DNA of 64,000 bases from an uncultured Succinatimonas sp. (GCA_900317105.1 ONFP01000022.1:1-64000), one strand, 5' to 3'; shown: positions 1 to 10,331, numbered from the stretch's first letter. The notes: generated by a model from the sequence alone, not told the origin. Program-made: numbers and translations.

Positions 1-326
1 TTGATATATAGCTATTATTGCAACTGACAAAGTTGGCAACTTTTTATTTTGCAATTTTACTTTTAATATATTAACGGGCTCTCATCCACACGGTTAAAAT
101 AGTGGGTTTTCGAGCCAACATAATTTATAATAAAATAGCCTTTCCAATCCTCTTTCAGCATGTTTTTTTTCAATCTCATGCTGAAATACTCAAGTTCCAT
201 TACATCTGCTTTGAAATTGCAGACTTTTTCACAACTTTTATAGTTTCTCTCCCATATACTCAAATTAAGCTTGTTTTAAATTTACTGTTTTCAAAACAGT
301 TGTCTGTTTTTGGGAGTATATGTCCT
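1..326. other. AT-rich non-coding left edge
   Basis: I see no convincing gene here. A small hairpin (AAAGTT, loop GGC, AACTTT, bases 29-43) followed by TTATTTT may terminate a gene lying left of the window. The rest is the upstream region of the lipoprotein gene. GGGAG at about 312-316 is a plausible ribosome binding site for it, at a long spacing. Confidence 0.4.
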
Positions 327-971
327 ATGAAAAGATTATTCTCTAGCTTTATACTGATCTTCTGCAGCTGTATTCTGCTCTCAGGCTGCACAGCATCAGA
401 TCCAAACAATACTCCAGAGGACAACTCTCCAGTTGTCAGTGAAACTGAAACTTTAAACACCAAAACCATCTACATCAGATCTGTCGTTGACGGCAGAAAA
501 TTCCAGAAAGAGGCTGATGATCGCTCACTACAGGTAATTCCTGACGATGAGAAAGATGTTGAAAGAGTCATTGGCCTTAAAAGAAACACTCTGGGAATGG
601 CTATAGGAACCATACATCTTCATGAGAATCAGAGTGTAACAGGAATAACAAAGGATGCGCTGATAAAGGGTCTTAAGAACAGCGACTACAGTCTCATTGA
701 TAAAAAGGATAACCTAAGTGCAGATACCCTGATCGCTGAGGTTAAAGTTATAAAATTCTGGACCTGGCATAGCCCAGGAGTCTGGGATATTGATATCAAT
801 GCAGAAATAGAGGCTGTAATTACCCTCAAAAATGAATCTTCCGAAAATAAAATCCAGATAAAGGGCAGCGGAAAAACCAAAAAGAACATTGGAACCGAGG
901 AGGCTTATCATGAGGCCATAGCTCTTGCCAGAGATGCCCTCCTAAAGGATTTGAAAAAGAAACTGCACTAG
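327..971 (+). CDS. Outer-membrane lipoprotein, YajG-like
   Basis: The 214-residue protein starts with a lipoprotein signal peptide: Lys-Arg, a hydrophobic stretch, then the lipobox LSGC with Cys at residue 22. The ATG was chosen because it sits directly before this signal; the frame is open further upstream but that part does not look coding. After a Ser/Asn/Glu-rich linker there is one soluble domain of alternating strands and helices. Its size and layout recall the gammaproteobacterial YajG lipoprotein family, whose function is unknown, but the similarity I can see is weak. A bidirectional terminator follows. Lipid anchoring is well supported; the family name is tentative. Confidence 0.65.
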   Translation: MKRLFSSFILIFCSCILLSGCTASDPNNTPEDNSPVVSETETLNTKTIYIRSVVDGRKFQKEADDRSLQVIPDDEKDVERVIGLKRNTLGMAIGTIHLHENQSVTGITKDALIKGLKNSDYSLIDKKDNLSADTLIAEVKVIKFWTWHSPGVWDIDINAEIEAVITLKNESSENKIQIKGSGKTKKNIGTEEAYHEAIALARDALLKDLKKKLH

Positions 972-998
972 AAACAAAAAAATTGCAGACACAAAAAG

Positions 999-1035
999 CA
1001 AAGGCACTTAATTTCAATAGTGCCTTTGTTTCTTT
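999..1035. terminator. Bidirectional rho-independent terminator
   Basis: A perfect 10-bp stem (CAAAGGCACT / AGTGCCTTTG) with a 10-nt loop. TTTCTTT follows on the plus strand and CTTTTTG on the minus strand. It serves the lipoprotein gene and the convergent mmuM gene. Confidence 0.85.
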
Positions 1036-1056
1036 ACGGCCCATGTCTACAGGGAC

Positions 1057-1992
1057 CTAGTTTCTGGCAAAATCAGAAATCGCCCTGATATCTTCCGGAG
1101 TGGTTCTGCAGCAGCCGCCTATCAGACGGGCTCCTGCCTTGTACCAGGTTGCTGCGCGCTCAGCAAAACTTACAGCACCACCGCTCCAGGTTTTGGTGAA
1201 AGGATTGTAGATTTCTCCTGAATTAGGATAGACAATCACAGGCTTATCTGTATTCTCTTTCAGAATCTTAACTAAGGATTCCACGTACTTAGGAGCGGTA
1301 CAGTTAAGGCCAACCGCAACAACACCGGAAAATTCATCAAGAGCACAGGCACAGTCCTTAATTGGAGTACCATCAGATATATGCTCTCCATCCTTGCAGG
1401 AGAATGAAATATAAGCAGGAACATCAAGTTTCAGATCGTCGATAGCGCCTAATATAGCTAGGGCTTCGGTAAGATTTGGAATAGTCTCACAGGCAAACAG
1501 ATCAGGTGAGGCTGAAGCCAGAACCGCAAGTCGTTCCTTATGGAAGGCTTTAAGCTCATCAAATCCGATTTTGTAATCCCCACGATATTCAGAACCGTCA
1601 GCAAGATAAGCACCGTAAGGTCCAACTGAGGCCGCCACCAGAGGGATCTGTCTTTTAGCAGAGTCAAAGTCTGGTGATTTTACAAACTCATCCCTTGCCC
1701 TGACTGCCAGATCAACCGATAAAGCGATAAGAGAGAGAGCCTTATCCTTATCAATCCCCTTTTTCTCAAATCCGTCTACAGTTGCCTGATAGCTTGAGGA
1801 GATAATAATATCTGCACCAGCCTCTAAATACATTGAGTGAACCTTTTCAATCATATCGGTATGATCGATCAGAGCCAGGGCTGACCACAGAGGATCTTTG
1901 ATATCAAGTCCGAGTCTTTCAAGTTCAGTTGCAAACGCACCGTCAACAATTACAAACTTCTGTTTATTTAAATAATTTTTAAAATCAATCAT
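1057..1992 (-). CDS. mmuM: Homocysteine S-methyltransferase
   Basis: A 311-residue zinc-dependent methyltransferase of the MmuM/betaine-homocysteine methyltransferase family, essentially the same length as E. coli MmuM. It transfers a methyl group, typically from S-methylmethionine, to homocysteine to make methionine. Visible zinc ligands are the Cys in GLNCT (about residue 230) and the Cys pair in GGCCRTTP near the C-terminus. The N-terminal VDGAFATELE motif is also typical. Its ATG overlaps the stop of the upstream symporter gene by one base (TAATG), so the two are almost certainly translationally coupled. In E. coli the partner is the APC permease MmuP; here it belongs to a different family. 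Confidence 0.9.
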   Translation of the reverse strand: MIDFKNYLNKQKFVIVDGAFATELERLGLDIKDPLWSALALIDHTDMIEKVHSMYLEAGADIIISSSYQATVDGFEKKGIDKDKALSLIALSVDLAVRARDEFVKSPDFDSAKRQIPLVAASVGPYGAYLADGSEYRGDYKIGFDELKAFHKERLAVLASASPDLFACETIPNLTEALAILGAIDDLKLDVPAYISFSCKDGEHISDGTPIKDCACALDEFSGVVAVGLNCTAPKYVESLVKILKENTDKPVIVYPNSGEIYNPFTKTWSGGAVSFAERAATWYKAGARLIGGCCRTTPEDIRAISDFARN

Positions 1993-3425
1993 TAATCCTT
2001 CTCCTCTGTTTTTCTGCAGTCAAATGATACCACAGGAGGATTCTCTCCCCTCTCCTGAGCAGGAAGGAAACGCTTGTAGAAATCATCAAAGATTCTGAAG
2101 ATTTCCTTGTGCTTAGCGGCAATAATGAACAGAGTTATAGCAACATATACCGCTGAGAGAATATCTGTCAAAGCCCAGAGAATATCTGCCTGAACATTGT
2201 AGAAAATAACGCAAGGAATGAGATAGTAGATCTTGTAGAAGGACATCATCTTTTTATTGGTGGCACTGTCACCAAAAGCATAATTCACAGACTTCTCACA
2301 GGTGTAGTACATACCGATAATTGTAGTCCAGGCCAGAACCGCAACCGCAATGGCTGTAAGCTTGCCTCCGATTTCTCCATAGACGCTGGTGAAGGCAATA
2401 GTGGTCAGAGTACTTGAGGTAGCCTCTGAGGTATAGTAGGAACCGGTAAGAATAATAGTAAAGGCGGTAATGGAGCAGATGATCATGGTATCCAGAAATA
2501 CCTCGCCAAAGCCCCAGATTGACTGACGTACAGGATGATCGGTGATAGCACTGGCATGGGCAATCATACCGTAGCCGGTTCCGGCATCATTTGAATAAAT
2601 ACCGCGGGCAACACCGTACTGAATAGCATCCTTTACAGTTGCACCGGCAAAGCCTCCAACAGCTGCGGTAGGAGAGAAGGCGCTGACAATAATAAGTTCA
2701 ATCACGGAAGGGATTTCCCTGAAGTGAAGAATAATTACGCCAAGTCCCATCAGGATGTACAGCGTAGACATAATAGGAACCGCTTTGGACATTACCGCAG
2801 AAATACTGCGAAGACCGCCCCAGATGGTTAGCAGACAGGTCACACCGATAATAATTACAGTTATCAGTCCGGAAATACCAAAGGCCTCCTTTACGGAACC
2901 TACCACGGCCTCAGTCTGCACACAGCAGGTCCAGGGACCGAGGATAAAGCAGAACAGAGCCAGAACAATCGCACCTTTCTTCCAGCCAAAAGCATTTTTA
3001 AGAGCAAATGAACGATCGCAGACATACTCATCCATAGAATTCTTATAGTGCTCACGGTAACGCTGACCAATAATAATTTCACAGGCTTTGGTGGACATTC
3101 CGAAAAAAGCAGAAAACCACATCCAGAACAGAGCTCCAGGGCCACCGCTTACAATCGCAGTTGCCACACCGCTGATATTACCGGTGCCAATGGTATTGGC
3201 AAGAGCAGTACAGGCTGCTTTGAAGCCAGAGATAGTTCCATGTCCAGGGGCTTTCTTTTCAAACATCCTTCCGTAGGTGTTCTTAATGTTGAAAAGGAAT
3301 CTGAACTGATATCTGAAACGGAATCTAAGGGTAAGAATAATACCGGTACCAATCAGGATAACGGTCATACCTGTTCCCCAGAGAATGTCATCTAAGGCAT
3401 ACAGGAAATTTGCAATACTTTCCAT
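1992..3425 (-). CDS. AGCS-family amino acid:cation symporter
   Basis: A 477-residue polytopic inner-membrane protein of the alanine/glycine:cation symporter family (AgcS/DagA-like), with about ten hydrophobic segments. Family motifs are visible: GTISGFKAACTALA and GTGNISGVATAI in the N-terminal third, and GIYSNDAGTGYG around residue 280. The family imports small neutral amino acids with Na+ or H+. The one-base overlap with mmuM suggests a substrate linked to methionine recycling, perhaps S-methylmethionine or methionine; that is inference from context. A Shine-Dalgarno-like AAGGA precedes the ATG. Confidence 0.88.
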   Translation of the reverse strand: MESIANFLYALDDILWGTGMTVILIGTGIILTLRFRFRYQFRFLFNIKNTYGRMFEKKAPGHGTISGFKAACTALANTIGTGNISGVATAIVSGGPGALFWMWFSAFFGMSTKACEIIIGQRYREHYKNSMDEYVCDRSFALKNAFGWKKGAIVLALFCFILGPWTCCVQTEAVVGSVKEAFGISGLITVIIIGVTCLLTIWGGLRSISAVMSKAVPIMSTLYILMGLGVIILHFREIPSVIELIIVSAFSPTAAVGGFAGATVKDAIQYGVARGIYSNDAGTGYGMIAHASAITDHPVRQSIWGFGEVFLDTMIICSITAFTIILTGSYYTSEATSSTLTTIAFTSVYGEIGGKLTAIAVAVLAWTTIIGMYYTCEKSVNYAFGDSATNKKMMSFYKIYYLIPCVIFYNVQADILWALTDILSAVYVAITLFIIAAKHKEIFRIFDDFYKRFLPAQERGENPPVVSFDCRKTEEKD

Positions 3426-3570
3426 TTAAAGGTTTTCCTTATGAAATTTTGTTTAGAGATTTTAAACATATCGGAAGCGAAATTGAACAGAAAGATAGGA
3501 AATATGGAGAAAAGCTCCACAAATAAGCAAAATTTGATAAAAAAAGGCTTAAAAATGAAATTTTTTGCAT

Positions 3571-3597
3571 AAAAAAAGACCTCCGAGGAGATCTTTT
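3571..3597 (-). terminator. Rho-independent terminator after tgt
   Basis: Read on the minus strand, AAAAGATCTC pairs with GAGGTCTTTT (one mismatch) and is followed by an uninterrupted run of T. It lies just past the tgt stop codon. Confidence 0.8.
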
Positions 3598-3616
3598 CAT
3601 AAACAGAACAGCTGTT

Positions 3617-4741
<1,125 letters not shown>

Positions 4742-5827
4742 CTAGTTTTTAGCTGAAGGAGGAAGATCCTCATCTGCTTTCGGATTCTTGGTTATAAACA
4801 TGCAGTCACCATAGCTGAAGAACTTGTATTTATCCTCAACCGCATGCTTATAGGCATTCATGGTTCGCTCATAACCTGCAAAGGCACTCACCAGCATAAT
4901 CAGTGTTGACTCCGGCAGGTGGAAGTTGGTGATAAGAGCATCCACAACCTGATATCTGTAGCCTGGGTAGATAAAGATAGAGGTATCGTTTGAGAATGGA
5001 ATAATCTCATCAGCGCTGTTCTGTGATTTTGCAAAGGAGGCAGCTGACTCAAGTGATCTTACCGCAGTTGTTCCCACAGCAATCACTCTGTGACCAGCCT
5101 TGTGAGTAGCAATTACTGCATCGGAGACCTCTTTAGTCAGATGAACAAATTCCTTGTGCATATGATGCTTTAGAATATCGTCTTCTCTTACAGGCTGGAA
5201 GGTACCTGCACCCACATGCAGAGTAACAAAGGCCATATTCACACCGTAGGCCTTCAGATCCTCCAGCTGCTCCTTGTCAAAATGCAGACCGGCAGTAGGA
5301 GCAGCCACTGCACCTGGGTTCTTTGAATAAACAGTCTGATAACGTTCGCGGTCTAAAGACTCATCCGGACGATCAATATAAGGAGGAAGAGGAATGTGAC
5401 CTACTGCATATAGAATGTCTAAAAGAGACTTTCCGCCAACGGTTTCAATCTTAAAAAGATCACCGTCACGGCCAATAACATTAACCTCATAACCGCCGTC
5501 AATATGCAGTACTGCTCCGGTCTTAGGAGCCTTGCTGGCCTTGATATGGGTTAGAGCACAGGTTTCTGAGATGATTCTTTCAATCAGAAACTCGATTGCG
5601 CCACCGGTATCCTTTTTGCCGTACATTCTGGCAGGAATAACCTTGGTATCATTAAATACCAGCAGGTCGCCAGGTTGTAAAAAGTTTTTTAAATCATAAA
5701 AATGCTGATCTGAAAGCTTACCGTCAGAACCGTCAAGACACAGCATTCTGCATCCAGTTCTCTGCTCTGATGGATAATCTGCAATTAGATTTAAAGGTAA
5801 GTCAAAATTAAAATCACTTCTTAACAA
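4742..5827 (-). CDS. queA: S-adenosylmethionine:tRNA ribosyltransferase-isomerase
   Basis: A 361-residue QueA (E. coli 356), which moves the ribosyl part of SAM to preQ1-tRNA to give epoxyqueuosine. Diagnostic stretches include [16 protein letters not shown] near the N-terminus, AAPTAGLHF in the centre and [19 protein letters not shown] near the C-terminus. The best start is TTG: it fits the family N-terminus ([10 protein letters not shown]) and has GAGG about 10 nt upstream, and no in-frame ATG is available. First gene of the queA-tgt operon. Confidence 0.95.
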   Translation of the reverse strand: MLRSDFNFDLPLNLIADYPSEQRTGCRMLCLDGSDGKLSDQHFYDLKNFLQPGDLLVFNDTKVIPARMYGKKDTGGAIEFLIERIISETCALTHIKASKAPKTGAVLHIDGGYEVNVIGRDGDLFKIETVGGKSLLDILYAVGHIPLPPYIDRPDESLDRERYQTVYSKNPGAVAAPTAGLHFDKEQLEDLKAYGVNMAFVTLHVGAGTFQPVREDDILKHHMHKEFVHLTKEVSDAVIATHKAGHRVIAVGTTAVRSLESAASFAKSQNSADEIIPFSNDTSIFIYPGYRYQVVDALITNFHLPESTLIMLVSAFAGYERTMNAYKHAVEDKYKFFSYGDCMFITKNPKADEDLPPSAKN

Positions 5828-5929
5828 CTTCGTATGTCCTCAAAAAAACTTGTGAGTATTGTATCATTTTTGAGCACAAAGACTAGTTTTTAGAGCTTTC
5901 TTTTGCTTTAAAAAGCGATTTTTTTCGAC

Positions 5930-6388
5930 TTATACGGGGATAAAGGTATTTGGATTAAAAATCTCTTCCATTTTTTTGTCTGGGAAATTGGTAACCATAC
6001 TGCGATAGTTTCTGATTACTTTCTCCCAGGTATCACAGGTACTGATAAAAGATTCCATTTCATTGTAGAAGGTTTCATCATCCAGAGCTTTGCATGGAAG
6101 TACCTTGCATAATGCAAAGTGCTCATTGTCTCCGTTCAAACTCAGAGTTGCTCCAAAGGTGGAACTGTACAGGTGATTGGCCTCCAGCATCATTCTATAT
6201 AGGTGTTCAAGCTGCTCTGCCGGAGGAGTACCCAGATCGCCGGAAATAACGATCTGGTTAATCTCTGACAGTGCAGTAATGGTCACAATCACATCATCCG
6301 CCTGAAATGAACAGGAATATGCATTATCCAGCTCCAGATCCATTCCAAGTTTTTTTCCAAAAGCCTTGATTATTTCAATACATTCCAT
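5930..6388 (-). CDS. CesT/Tir-type type III secretion chaperone
   Basis: A 152-residue acidic protein whose whole length fits the class I type III secretion chaperone fold (CesT/SycE family). It has an N-terminal helix (FGKKLGMDLELD), two or more beta strands with an SFQADDVIVTI core, a central EQLEHLYRMMLEANHLY helix, a TFGATLSLNGDNE strand pair, then a C-terminal ETFYNEMESFI helix. Such dimeric chaperones bind the N-terminal region of one effector and deliver it to the secretion ATPase. The gene lies 26 nt downstream of a large soluble protein gene, the classic effector-chaperone arrangement. No other secretion genes are present in this window. Confidence 0.72.
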   Translation of the reverse strand: MECIEIIKAFGKKLGMDLELDNAYSCSFQADDVIVTITALSEINQIVISGDLGTPPAEQLEHLYRMMLEANHLYSSTFGATLSLNGDNEHFALCKVLPCKALDDETFYNEMESFISTCDTWEKVIRNYRSMVTNFPDKKMEEIFNPNTFIPV

Positions 6389-6414
6389 GATCTATATATC
6401 ATTCTCTATTCTTC

Positions 6415-7803
6415 TTAATCCGGGTCGTTTACACCGTCAATCTCGTTGCAGATCTCCTGACCGATTATATCAATCTCATCATCTGTAAGAGGTCTTATAA
6501 CAGTTTTACCATTTTCTTTAAGCTCTGTATACTCTCTTATTGTTACGCCATTCTCATTATGTTTATTTAAAACAGTTACAACTCCGTATTTGCCACGCAG
6601 CATGTCCTTAACCTCAGGAGCAAAATCTTTCCATTCGCCATCAGGATTCTGTTTGCTAAGACGGAAAACTTCAGCCTCGATCATCTTTTTAAAGGTTGTT
6701 GCATTAGCTCTGTTGAGAACAGCTTCAAGATCGGCCTCAAGATTTACATCTACAGTAGTTTTATCAAGGTGCTTCTGACGGAACTCAATAAAGTTCTTGC
6801 CCTTATCCTCCATACAGGCACCAAGATGGTACTCACAATGATCTTTAAATAAATTTTCCTTGCCCTGAGCCTTAGCCTCAAGATAGCAGTCGATGCCGTT
6901 TTTAGCATACCCTTTGATAATCGAGGCAATATAGTTCTTAAGAGGGGTAATCGATTCAGAAGTCTTCAGACTGAACTTTGCTCTTTCAGTATGAATCAGA
7001 TTACCGCCAAGTCTTGGCCAAAGAATATCTTTTGTAAATTCAGTAAGCTTTGCCCCGTTTAATGCCTCATAGTTTCCTGTAGCCTGATTCTTAATCTGGA
7101 ACTTTACATCAGTATTTTCCACAAGCTCCTCTCGCTCTGCTTTGTTTTCTTTAGGTATGCACTCCATACCAAATTCATAGCTAGGCTCATTTCTGAATAT
7201 ACCTTCCAGATCATTCTCAAGAAAATCCAGACATCTCTGAATCTCAGCAAATGCCTGTCCAGTAGGATTAGGATGCATTTTAAAATATGATTTAAATTCC
7301 TCATAGGACATCTTGGTGGTATCAGGAATACCAAGCTCCTTCAGAATCACATTAAGCTTGTCTTTATAAGCTGCAATTGAGAAGTCCTTAGTCTCATATG
7401 CTGCAGCCTGAGTCATGATCTGATTGATTCTTCTCTGGGTTAAAGGCTTACCGGACTTTACAGCACCGCCATCTGCAGGAACACCAAAGTCCTCGCGCTT
7501 GAAAGATGGGCCTAAAATTTTCTCAAGCTTATCCATAAAGTCTTTTGAGAAGGTAACCTCTCCTTTAGGACCAGATCCTATGCCCTGCTCCAGACCGAAA
7601 GCTTTTCCCAGGGATTTCAGAAGTTCTGTACGAACATGATTGTTATTTGCCTGAGTTGAAGATGAGCGCAAAAATCTGAAAATATTTGCCTTGGAGAAAG
7701 TGGTATTTGAAGTTAACTTGTTATCCTGATTTAGATTAACAATAGCGTTGTCGTTGCCTAAGTTGACGTTCTTGAAGGTATTTAGTGAAGTTAAATCAAC
7801 CAT
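6415..7803 (-). CDS. Probable type III secretion effector (unknown activity)
   Basis: A 462-residue soluble protein without a Sec signal or membrane segments. I recognise no catalytic domain. The first about 50 residues are rich in Asn, Ser, Thr and Leu and low in acidic residues, as expected of a type III secretion signal plus chaperone-binding region. A segment around residues 85-130 (LGPSFKREDFGV, then KPLTQRRINQIM) looks like a defined module. The remainder is charged and helical with several Cys. The ATG has GAGG at a good distance. Co-transcription with the CesT-like chaperone gene is the main reason for calling it an effector; that function is inferred. Confidence 0.55.
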   Translation of the reverse strand: MVDLTSLNTFKNVNLGNDNAIVNLNQDNKLTSNTTFSKANIFRFLRSSSTQANNNHVRTELLKSLGKAFGLEQGIGSGPKGEVTFSKDFMDKLEKILGPSFKREDFGVPADGGAVKSGKPLTQRRINQIMTQAAAYETKDFSIAAYKDKLNVILKELGIPDTTKMSYEEFKSYFKMHPNPTGQAFAEIQRCLDFLENDLEGIFRNEPSYEFGMECIPKENKAEREELVENTDVKFQIKNQATGNYEALNGAKLTEFTKDILWPRLGGNLIHTERAKFSLKTSESITPLKNYIASIIKGYAKNGIDCYLEAKAQGKENLFKDHCEYHLGACMEDKGKNFIEFRQKHLDKTTVDVNLEADLEAVLNRANATTFKKMIEAEVFRLSKQNPDGEWKDFAPEVKDMLRGKYGVVTVLNKHNENGVTIREYTELKENGKTVIRPLTDDEIDIIGQEICNEIDGVNDPD

Positions 7804-8370
7804 GATACTGCCTCTTATCTTTCTCTAGGCCTTCTGCCAAATTGCTTAAGGTCTTATTCACCGATATCCATGTGCTATTACAAAACTGTAATAACTTAAT
7901 TCTGATTTAAGTATAAATTAATTTTTGAACTACATGTAACTACTTTTTAAATATCTTCACACAGCTCACAAATTTTTTTATTCAAAGAAGTTAAGGACGA
8001 TATCAGCTCCATTAATCAATCATTCAGTGTAGTTATATTTTATGAAGAATTACAAGAAAAAGCAGACAGTTAGCTACACTGCAAAAGTCCTATTCAGACT
8101 TATGGGTATCTCCCACTGAATCCTTAATAAAAAAATTACCTCTATATGCTCTCAGCAAAAATAAGATGTCAGAAATCAGAAAAAATTTTTTTTTTTGAAG
8201 AGAGGAAAACACATATTCGGCATGATCACAGCAATTCGCATAATTTATTATTCATTTTGGTTGAATATTGTGGATTTATATCGAGGATTTTATTTTTTGT
8301 GTTTTATGTCACAATTCAAACTGTAATTTACATCAGAGATTTATCTGATGATTTTATGGAGGACATAGAT
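7804..8370. other. AT-rich intergenic region, divergent promoters
   Basis: About 570 bases between the effector gene and a small gene on the other strand. It is strongly AT-rich with poly-T and poly-A runs. A frame is open on the plus strand from about 8146 but its translation looks random until the small gene begins. It probably holds the promoters of both neighbours; I see no clear sigma-70 box or operator. Confidence 0.4.
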
Positions 8371-8526
8371 ATGTACTTAGTTGAATTCACCACCTATACC
8401 AATCCTGCAGAAGTTAGCTACGAGTTTGGCTCAATTGATGATGTTAAGACATTCTTAGAGAAGAACAGAGAGCTGCTGCAGTTTTACGTCGTCGTACACA
8501 AAAACGGTAATATAGTTAAGCTTTAA
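8371..8526 (+). CDS. Small conserved-looking protein, 51 residues
   Basis: An ATG preceded by a textbook GGAGG 8 nt upstream opens a 51-residue frame. The product is a compact mix of strand and helix (MYLVEFTTY strand, SIDDVKTFLEKN helix, FYVVVHKNGNIVKL hairpin) with no signal peptide. I do not recognise the family. The frame stays open upstream to 8146, but that part is low-complexity and lacks a ribosome binding site, so the short start is preferred. A long imperfect stem-loop follows immediately and may be its 3' untranslated region. Confidence 0.55.
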   Translation: MYLVEFTTYTNPAEVSYEFGSIDDVKTFLEKNRELLQFYVVVHKNGNIVKL

Positions 8527-8534
8527 TCCTTATT

Positions 8535-8637
8535 CCGAGGTGTTGTTTCCGGCCCCGAGCACTAATTTCATCGTTAAACTCCTAAACATTTTGATAGCAA
8601 TTCACCTTTAGCTCTGGAGCACGGAACAACAGCCTCG
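8535..8637. other. Long imperfect stem-loop (possible structured RNA)
   Basis: The arms 8536-8560 and 8611-8637 pair over about 20 bases: CGAGG/CCTCG, TGTTGTT/AACAACA, CCG/CGG, then CC/GG and GAGC/GCTC, with single-base bulges. They enclose a 50-base loop. The structure has no U-run, so it is not a simple terminator. It could be a small RNA, a 3' UTR structure or the remains of a mobile palindrome. Confidence 0.4.
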
Positions 8638-8672
8638 CCTTTCACATCGCCTTACTACATAGTATTGAGAAG

Positions 8673-10331
8673 CTATACGGCAAACTGCAGATTCTTTTTG
8701 AGATCAAACAGCGATGAAAAAAGAGAAAAAGCCTTATGTTCAAGCTCATTGGCGCTTTCTATGATAGAGGCATTGTCAAACAGCTTTAATATCATCTCCG
8801 AGCGAATGGAAATTCCATATATTTCGATATTGTGTTCCTTAGCATAATCAAAACAGTTTTTAACGTTGTTTACAGAATCAGGCATACCATCGGTAATTAC
8901 CAGCACAATATTACGTCTATAACCTATTTCCTGAAATTTATCAAAGGAATACCATAAAGCCTGAGCCAGCGGGGTAGAACCGCGAGGTTTCTGATCAAAG
9001 CGTGAGGCTACCATTGAAGCACGCTCATCCGCCTTCAGTGCCACATCATATTCAGAACACTGTCCGGGGAAATAGGTAGCCATCGTCTTAATGCCGTCAA
9101 TGCCCTCAAGTGCAAGAGACAAAGTCAGAGCGACCTTGCAGGCATCCTCACAGCGAGAGTTCTCTCCCCCATCTGAAGTCAGCATAGAACTTGATACATC
9201 TACCAGAATATGAACTGCAGTTTCAAATTCCTTTTTGAAGATTTTATCCTTGAAGATTCTGGTCTCTCCCAAAGGTATAAACTGAGCTTTCATAGGATTA
9301 ATCCTGTTTCCTGCAGCAGTACAGTTTCCGAGACTGTCAACATAGGCTCTGACTCTGTTGTGAAGAGCGTTGCGCACTCCGTAGGTGTTGCTGACTTCCT
9401 GAATATAATCGTCTCTGCCCGGATTACAGATGTTCTCGGCAATCACTCCGAAGTCCTCTCTTGAGGATGAACTCTTGCTGTTGCTGTTCTCCTGAATAAT
9501 TTCAGCTCCGTTTCTGCTTGGAGTAACCTTAGAATCATCATCCCCGGTATAGATTCTGAACCTCGTAAATTCTCTAAGAAAATCTTCTGAAACCTTATCC
9601 TTTGATTTATTAAAGTTTTTCTTGCTCTCCTCCTGAATGTTTCTGAATCTCTCATCATTATCCTCGCTGTTTTTTAAGGAACGGTCCTCAGCTTTAAAAC
9701 CTGATTTGTCGTTTTTGAGAAGGGAAAAGATCTTAAGGCAGATTTTATATACCGTCTCTGAATCCTCTGCCCCTGAGCATTCCTTTACCAGAAGACCAAT
9801 CTTATTGAGAACATGGATATTAAGACGCTTTCGCAGATGAAAATATAGAATCGCGCTCTTTCCCCTGGCGTTACGGAATTTCTGACACAGACTCTGGGAG
9901 TAGCATTGTATAAAAGCACAGATGACATTGAGAACACTGATGGAATTTAAGGTATTACAGAAACTCTTCCATTCCTCCTTGTAATAATCACTTAAAAGCT
10001 CAAGATTCTCATATACGCCGATGTATTCCTTGGAAATCAGAGCTTCGATTCTTGAATCCTCAAGAATGTTGAATAATGAGAACAGAAACAGATTATTCTT
10101 AATCTTGTCCTTTTTCAGAATAGAAAAGTCCGTATAACGGATATGGGCTGACTCGTGAGCCAGATAACCGTACGCCAGACGTGCCTTTATTGGATTTTTA
10201 ATATCCAGACGGGGAATGGTGATGACCTTGCCGTTGGTGTAGGCGGTTGAGCCCTGAATACGGACGCTGACACCGAAAAGCTTGGCATAGTTATTTACCA
10301 TAATAGGCAGGGCGTTAGATAGATTATTCAT
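8673..10331 (-). CDS. HExxH-motif / VWA-domain protein (CobT-like)
   Basis: A 552-residue cytoplasmic protein with two recognisable parts. The N-terminal half has a metallopeptidase-like HESAH motif (HExxH, about residue 79) in a setting seen in VWA-associated and CobT-like proteins. The C-terminal about 190 residues form a von Willebrand A domain with a full metal-ion site: DVSSS, the Thr in RGSTPLAQAL, and the Asp in VITDGMPD. The middle is charged and probably flexible (Ser/Asp/Lys-rich, residues 210-300). Such proteins often work with a MoxR-type AAA+ ATPase, but none is adjacent here. Partner and substrate are unknown. Confidence 0.75.
   Translation of the reverse strand: MNNLSNALPIMVNNYAKLFGVSVRIQGSTAYTNGKVITIPRLDIKNPIKARLAYGYLAHESAHIRYTDFSILKKDKIKNNLFLFSLFNILEDSRIEALISKEYIGVYENLELLSDYYKEEWKSFCNTLNSISVLNVICAFIQCYSQSLCQKFRNARGKSAILYFHLRKRLNIHVLNKIGLLVKECSGAEDSETVYKICLKIFSLLKNDKSGFKAEDRSLKNSEDNDERFRNIQEESKKNFNKSKDKVSEDFLREFTRFRIYTGDDDSKVTPSRNGAEIIQENSNSKSSSSREDFGVIAENICNPGRDDYIQEVSNTYGVRNALHNRVRAYVDSLGNCTAAGNRINPMKAQFIPLGETRIFKDKIFKKEFETAVHILVDVSSSMLTSDGGENSRCEDACKVALTLSLALEGIDGIKTMATYFPGQCSEYDVALKADERASMVASRFDQKPRGSTPLAQALWYSFDKFQEIGYRRNIVLVITDGMPDSVNNVKNCFDYAKEHNIEIYGISIRSEMILKLFDNASIIESANELEHKAFSLFSSLFDLKKNLQFAV

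Noticed and set aside
63..263. Possible 66-residue minus-strand protein at the left edge
   Set aside because: It opens with TTG, has no ribosome binding site at any in-frame ATG, and overlaps the upstream region of the lipoprotein gene.
3426..3570. Riboswitch upstream of the AGCS symporter (glycine or SAM type)
   Set aside because: I could not find the conserved core elements of either class; only a small hairpin is present.
8146..8370. N-terminal extension of the 51-residue protein
   Set aside because: The sequence is poly-A/T rich with random-looking translation and no ribosome site; a GGAGG supports the internal ATG instead.
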